Shown: positions 60,184-64,000 of the stretch, in pieces | Layout: every line of letters begins with the position of its first letter | Position numbering within the stretch: the first letter of the stretch is position 1 | NCBI GenBank assembly: GCA_003142185.1 | Contig: PLOR01000104.1 | Span: 1 to 64,000, forward strand | Direction of reading: 5' to 3' | DNA length: 64,000 bases | DNA from: Bryobacterales bacterium | GTDB lineage: Bacteria > Acidobacteriota > Terriglobia > Bryobacterales > Bryobacteraceae | Translations under genes and position numbers: made by a program | Notes under the pieces: model-generated | Seen by the model: only the letters and a program-made list of their open reading frames with translations | Database searches by the model: none | Told to the model about the DNA's origin: nothing

Positions 60184-62382
60184 TCACACCGACACAAATT
60201 GCCTCAGCCAGTGCACCAGTTCCTGCGCCTTTAGCGGCGAATCGGCTTCCACGGCGAGCCGCAGCACCGGCTCAGTGCCGGAGAACCGGAGCAGCGCCCA
60301 ATTATCGTTCTCAAGCCTCAGTTTGGTGCCGTCCATGTGCGAGATCCCGATTACGGGGTAGGGCCCGATCTGCTCGCAGGGCGCTTCTTTCAGGCGCCGC
60401 GGAACCACGATCCGCATCTCGGGCGTGGCCGGCAGGCTCTCCTCGAAATCGTAGAGCCGCCCGGTGAGGGCGCGCACCCGTTCGAGCAGCGGAGAAATCT
60501 TCTGGCCCGTACGCGCCAGCATCTCCACCACCAGGGCCGAAGCGAAGATACCATCCTTGCCGAGGATGTGCCCCCGGATGGTCAGCCCGCCCGAGGATTC
60601 GCCTCCCAGCAGCGCGTTGTGCTCCGCCATCGCGGCGGTGATGTGCTTGAAGCCCACCGGAACCTCGTAGCATTGCTCGCCCAGCCGCAGGGCCAGCCGG
60701 TCGAGCAGGTGCGTGGTCGCCAGGTTGCGCACCACTCCGCCGCGCTCGCCGCGTACTTCATGCAGGTACCAGTAGAGCAGTACCAGAACGTCGTTGATCG
60801 AGATGTACTCGCCGCGCTCGTCCACGATCGCGATGCGGTCGGCGTCTCCGTCCATCGCCAACCCCAGGTCGTATTTGTGATCCAGCATCTGGGAGGTCAG
60901 CAGCCGCAGCGCTTCCAGATTGGGGGCGGGGGAGCGGCCGCCGAACAGCGGATCGTGCCGCTCGTGGATGAATGTCACCCGGCAGCGGGCCTCTGTCAGC
61001 ACAGTACCCAGCGTGAGCTGCCCCACGCCATACATCGGATCCACGATCACGTTGAGTCCCGCCTCGCGGATCGCGTTCAGGTCAATCAGCTTCTCCACCG
61101 CATCCACATACTCGTTCGTGAAGTCGCGCCGCTCGACAATGCCGGCTTCCAGCGCCAGGTCCAGTTCCACTTTGATGACCTGGTCCGGCTCGAGCGCGTT
61201 GGTCTCGTTCTCGATCCGGCGCGTCTCGTCGTCGAGCAGCAACGATCCATCGCCGTGAAAGACTTTGAGCCCATTCCACTCGGGAGGATTGTGGCTGGCC
61301 GTGAACGCCAGGCCATACGCCGATCCGCGCGTAGCCGTGGCGTAGGTGATCAGCGGCGTGGGCGCGTCTTCGGCTAACAGAATGGTTGGGATGTTGTTGC
61401 CGGCAAACACCTCGCAGGAAGCCTCGGCGGCCTGTTTCGAAAGAAAGCGCCGGTCGTAGCCGACGATCACGCCGCGCTTCTCCTCGCCCCGGCGCGTGAT
61501 CCCGTTGGCCAGGGCCTGGCTGAGCCGGCGAACGTTGTGCATGGTGAAGCCTTCGCCGATGATGGCTCTCCAGCCGCCGGTGCCGAACGTGACCAGGTTC
61601 TGTTCCTCCTGGCGCCGCGGCCTGAATAACCGCTTCTCGAGAATGAACTCGGCCCGCGCCAGGTCCGCCGCCGTGTTGATGCCCTGCACTTCGTCCTGGT
61701 CGCAGAGCTGGTAGCTTTCCACGCGCCGGCCCGATCGAATCAACTCGTGAACCCAGTCCGTGAGGCGGCGGGCCGGCGAGACGGCACTCGCGGCGCTGGC
61801 ATCAATGGCGTATGCGCCCACGTTCACTTCCCGGATTTCCCGCACGGCAGGCGATGCCTCGGTGTCCTCGATGATGTCGATGATCTCGCCGGCGGCACTG
61901 CGGACGATCCGTCCGTAGGGAAGGGCCCGGTCGATAACCGCCGTCAGCAGCGTCAGGTCCGCCTTCCGCAGGCGGTGCCGGTTGAGCAATCCGCGGATGG
62001 AGGTTGGGCGGAACAGCGGCGTGTCGCCGTAGAGAATCAGCAGGCTGCCATGGAAATCCCGCAGCAGCGGCAGCGCCTGCAAGGCCGCGTGGCCGGTGCC
62101 GAGCGGCTCGTCCTGCAAGACATAGCGAACCTTGTCGCCCAGGTGCGCCCGCACTTCCTCCTGCCTGTATCCGACCACCACGTAGATGTCGGCGGCGCCG
62201 GCCACGCCGAGCGCATTCTCCACCACGCAATCGAGGATCGTGCGATCTCCCAGGGGTTGCAACACCAGCGGCCGGCCATCCTCGGCTAGGGTTTGCTTGC
62301 CGGCAGCCAGAATGATGACCTTGGTTTCCGCGGTCCCGGCCGGCGTGGCCGCCTCCACGGTCTCATCGAGCGTCAGCGCCAT
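60184..62382 (-). CDS. Fusion of a GlmU-like nucleotidyltransferase domain and a phosphohexomutase
   Basis: 732 aa, two enzymes in one. Residues about 18-245 resemble the GlmU pyrophosphorylase domain: VLQDEPLGTGHAALQALPLL, LLILYGDTPLF, REVNVGAYAID, VQGINTAADLARAE. The signature loop is degenerate: ILAAGKQTLAEDGRPLVL replaces GKGTRM...PKVL, losing the catalytic Arg and Lys. Residues about 260-732 are an intact alpha-D-phosphohexomutase: GTGGWRAIIGEGF, active Ser in LAFTASHNPPEWNGLKV (near 360), metal loop DGDADRIAI (near 508), sugar loop GGESSGGL, phosphate loop RFSGTEPVLRL. GlmU's acetyltransferase helix is absent. The mutase could interconvert GlcNAc-1-P and GlcNAc-6-P. GGAGGAG precedes the ATG, and the gene overlaps the MFS gene by 10 bases. 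Confidence 0.88.
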   Translation of the reverse strand: MALTLDETVEAATPAGTAETKVIILAAGKQTLAEDGRPLVLQPLGDRTILDCVVENALGVAGAADIYVVVGYRQEEVRAHLGDKVRYVLQDEPLGTGHAALQALPLLRDFHGSLLILYGDTPLFRPTSIRGLLNRHRLRKADLTLLTAVIDRALPYGRIVRSAAGEIIDIIEDTEASPAVREIREVNVGAYAIDASAASAVSPARRLTDWVHELIRSGRRVESYQLCDQDEVQGINTAADLARAEFILEKRLFRPRRQEEQNLVTFGTGGWRAIIGEGFTMHNVRRLSQALANGITRRGEEKRGVIVGYDRRFLSKQAAEASCEVFAGNNIPTILLAEDAPTPLITYATATRGSAYGLAFTASHNPPEWNGLKVFHGDGSLLLDDETRRIENETNALEPDQVIKVELDLALEAGIVERRDFTNEYVDAVEKLIDLNAIREAGLNVIVDPMYGVGQLTLGTVLTEARCRVTFIHERHDPLFGGRSPAPNLEALRLLTSQMLDHKYDLGLAMDGDADRIAIVDERGEYISINDVLVLLYWYLHEVRGERGGVVRNLATTHLLDRLALRLGEQCYEVPVGFKHITAAMAEHNALLGGESSGGLTIRGHILGKDGIFASALVVEMLARTGQKISPLLERVRALTGRLYDFEESLPATPEMRIVVPRRLKEAPCEQIGPYPVIGISHMDGTKLRLENDNWALLRFSGTEPVLRLAVEADSPLKAQELVHWLRQFVSV

Positions 62383-63689
62383 TGCGGCGTCTCCTCCATG
62401 GGCTCCGGCGAGACGGCTGGCGAGCTGGCTCCGCCCCGGATGGGGATCAGCCGGGAGAGAATCAGCGCCGGGATTGAGGACAGCAGCACCCACACAAAGA
62501 AATTCCGGTAGCCGACCGCCAATTGGATCTTCCCGCTCACCGTGCCCGGGATCAGGAGGCCAAGATTCATCAGCGAATTGGCGAAAGCATAATGTGCCGT
62601 CTGATACTTTCCCGGCGCGATCTCCTGCATCATGAGCAGGATTACGCCCACGAAGCCGAAGCCGTAGCCGAACATTTCCACGCTCAGCGCCGCCGTGACA
62701 GCCAAGTGACTCGTAGGCAGGGCCGTGCTCAGGTATACGTAAGCCAGGTTGGGGAAATTCATCGCGCAGACCAGCGGCAACAGCGCGCGCCGCAGGCCCA
62801 GCCAGGAAGTGAAATAGCCTCCCAGAATGCTGCCCGCCACGAAAGCCAAAGTTCCGAATGTGCCATATATGGTTCCGAACTGGTCCGTAGTCAGGCCCAG
62901 GCCGCCCGCCACCCGCTTATCCACAAGGAACAGCGGGCCAATCTTCACCACTTGGCCCTCGCCGGCACGGTACAACACAATGAAGAGCAGCAGCAGGTAG
63001 ATGTTCGGCTTCTTGAGAAAGCTGACCACCACCTCTTTGAAAGTGGCCGCCATCTCGCGAATGCTTTCGGACCGGCGCTCGGCCCCGCCACTGGGCAGCA
63101 CCTGCGCGTGATAAATGCTCAGCGCCATGAGGATCAGTCCCATGGCCACGAAAATCGCCATCCATGCGCGCGGCACGCCCACCCGGAGTTCGAGGTATCC
63201 CGCCAGGATGATCAAGCCGCCCTGCGAGAAGAACCGCGCCGCGTTGTAGAAGCCGCCCTGCCATCCTGTGTACGCCGCCTGCTCTTTGGGGGAAAGGCTA
63301 GCGATATACAAGCCATCGGCGGCGATGTCGTGGGTCGACGAGCAGAAAGCGACCACCGCCAGCAGAGCCAGCGTGTATCCGAAATAGCCCGGCAGCGGCA
63401 GGCACAAGGCCACCAGCGCCAGGCTCAGCCCACCCGCAAGCTCGAGAGCGACCACGAAGAATTTCTTGGTCTTGAACATCTCGATGAGCGGGCTCCACAA
63501 TGGCTTGAGCGACCACGGCAGCAGCAGCAGACTGGTGTAAAAAGTGATGACATCGTTGCGCAGCCCGAGGCGCTTGTAAAGGATCCCGGCGATCAACGCG
63601 ACAGCGAAGAACGGCACGCCCTCCGCGAAGTACAGCGTCGGCACCCATCGGGCGGGGTGGGTGCGATCAGGCGTCCGGGTGCTCGTCAT
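62373..63689 (-). CDS. MFS permease (AmpG-like), probable amino-sugar oligomer importer
   Basis: 438 aa with about 12 transmembrane helices. It opens WVPTLYFAEGVPFFAVALIAGILYKRLGL, similar to the AmpG muropeptide permease branch of the MFS, with LPWSLKPLWSPLIEMFKTKKF after helix 2 and CSSTHDIAADGLYIASL in the following loop. AmpG-type carriers import GlcNAc-containing disaccharides. Being first in the operon with chitobiose phosphorylase, it is a likely inner-membrane importer of diacetylchitobiose; this is inference. The start codon is ATG at 63687-63689. Confidence 0.88.
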   Translation of the reverse strand: MTSTRTPDRTHPARWVPTLYFAEGVPFFAVALIAGILYKRLGLRNDVITFYTSLLLLPWSLKPLWSPLIEMFKTKKFFVVALELAGGLSLALVALCLPLPGYFGYTLALLAVVAFCSSTHDIAADGLYIASLSPKEQAAYTGWQGGFYNAARFFSQGGLIILAGYLELRVGVPRAWMAIFVAMGLILMALSIYHAQVLPSGGAERRSESIREMAATFKEVVVSFLKKPNIYLLLLFIVLYRAGEGQVVKIGPLFLVDKRVAGGLGLTTDQFGTIYGTFGTLAFVAGSILGGYFTSWLGLRRALLPLVCAMNFPNLAYVYLSTALPTSHLAVTAALSVEMFGYGFGFVGVILLMMQEIAPGKYQTAHYAFANSLMNLGLLIPGTVSGKIQLAVGYRNFFVWVLLSSIPALILSRLIPIRGGASSPAVSPEPMEETPQWR

Positions 63690-63770
63690 TAGCGTTCCCC
63701 GGTCAGGCTTCGAACCAGGCCCAGACAGCCTGACCGCTCCCTGCGATGGTGGCCCGTGACTTGCCAGCCT

Positions 63771-63815
63771 GTCCAGTTCACAACGGTTGCGGAGACGTTA
63801 TGCGAGGTTTGTTAC
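63771..63815 (-). promoter_or_regulatory. Chitin-locus element, copy 4 (before the MFS operon)
   Basis: On the minus strand a 45-base element: GTAACAAAC, TAACG, CGCAACCGTT, GTGA, ACTGGACA, with exactly the spacing of copy 1. It ends 81 bases before the MFS start codon. Confidence 0.72.
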
Positions 63816-64000
63816 CTCCACCGAACATCCATAGGATCTGTACTTTCGGCCGCTTGGGTGCGTGCCAAAACCGGACAGTTCCGCTGGTTCTGGTTGGAGT
63901 GCTCTTTGCCATGATGCTCCTGAGCCTGCCGGCCACCTGGGTTCCTGCGGGGCGTGTCCTCGCGATTGATCCGTCGCGCCTTCTGCGCAATCCGTGCCGG
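63800..64000 (+). CDS. Partial frame resembling the C-terminus of an ABC permease, running off the window
   Basis: An open frame begins with ATG at 63800, with GGAG 5 bases upstream, and continues past the window end. Its first 25 codons lie over the regulatory element and look non-native. Later it reads VPLVLVGVLFAMMLLSLPAT then WVPAGRVLAIDPSRLLRN, which resembles the last helix and tail of MacB/FtsX-like permeases (the tail normally reads ...ARRALRVDPMxALR). It may be a remnant of such a gene. The true extent is not visible. Confidence 0.35.
   Translation, partial: MRGLLPPPNIHRICTFGRLGACQNRTVPLVLVGVLFAMMLLSLPATWVPAGRVLAIDPSRLLRNPCR

Noticed and set aside
62523-63692. A 389-codon plus-strand frame opposite the MFS gene
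   Set aside because: The translation is rich in Gln, His and Arg without domains and is the antisense shadow of a hydrophobic permease.

Overview
The window looks like a chromosome segment of an acidobacterium of the Bryobacterales/Solibacter type. The signs are high GC, two very large Oar-like TonB-dependent receptors with an N-terminal carboxypeptidase-regulatory-like domain, an exosortase with its EpsI-type partner beside a sorting-signal protein, an FG-GAP/UnbV (CRTAC1) protein, a 'YTCLETI' secreted protein and many dispersed intergenic palindromes. This assignment is inferred from gene families, not from an rRNA gene. I found no rRNA, tRNA or CRISPR array.

Layout. (1) 0.2-15.7 kb: housekeeping and accessory genes. 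These are an Oar receptor, an OPT peptide transporter overlapping a metallopeptidase-like gene, a frameshifted sorting-signal protein with exosortase and EpsI-like genes, an RRM RNA-binding protein with a 55-aa basic protein downstream, a prepilin peptidase, a secreted GH3 enzyme and a response regulator. (2) 15.8-23 kb: lpxD, a LOG protein, a cyclase-family hydrolase and a GNAT gene in an overlapping run, then a hybrid histidine kinase, a frameshifted Yip1-domain gene and a DUF4097 lipoprotein. (3) 23.3-41.1 kb: a compact flagellar island. The minus strand carries fliK, an unknown Ala-rich gene, flgD, flgE, fliN, fliO-P-Q-R, flhB, flhA, flhF, a fliA-type sigma gene, a second FliN-domain gene and a DUF2802-like gene. 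The plus strand carries flgF-G-A-H-I-J. Two divergent sigma-54-like promoters lie between the halves. (4) 41.3-45.9 kb: a sugar-isomerase/epimerase pair, then a decayed patch with a LuxR-HTH remnant, a TlpA-like pseudogene, a propeller-like secreted protein and a Cys-rich secreted peptide. (5) 45.9-63.8 kb: a chitin / N-acetylglucosamine utilisation locus.

The chitin locus is the most interesting part. An MFS permease, a nucleotidyltransferase-phosphohexomutase fusion, N,N'-diacetylchitobiose phosphorylase and a GH18 chitinase form one minus-strand operon. An Oar receptor, a TPR protein and a CRTAC1 protein form the next. A ROK-type kinase follows, with a SIS-domain (NagB-II-like) gene convergent to it. 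The likely flow is: chitin is cut outside the cell, oligomers enter, chitobiose is phosphorolysed to GlcNAc-1-P plus GlcNAc, GlcNAc is phosphorylated by the ROK protein, GlcNAc-1-P is handled by the mutase domain, and the SIS protein feeds hexosamine phosphate into glycolysis. Four copies of a conserved 45-47 bp element, not previously known to me, stand in front of the four transcription units (SIS, ROK, Oar and the MFS operon). They suggest one shared regulator.
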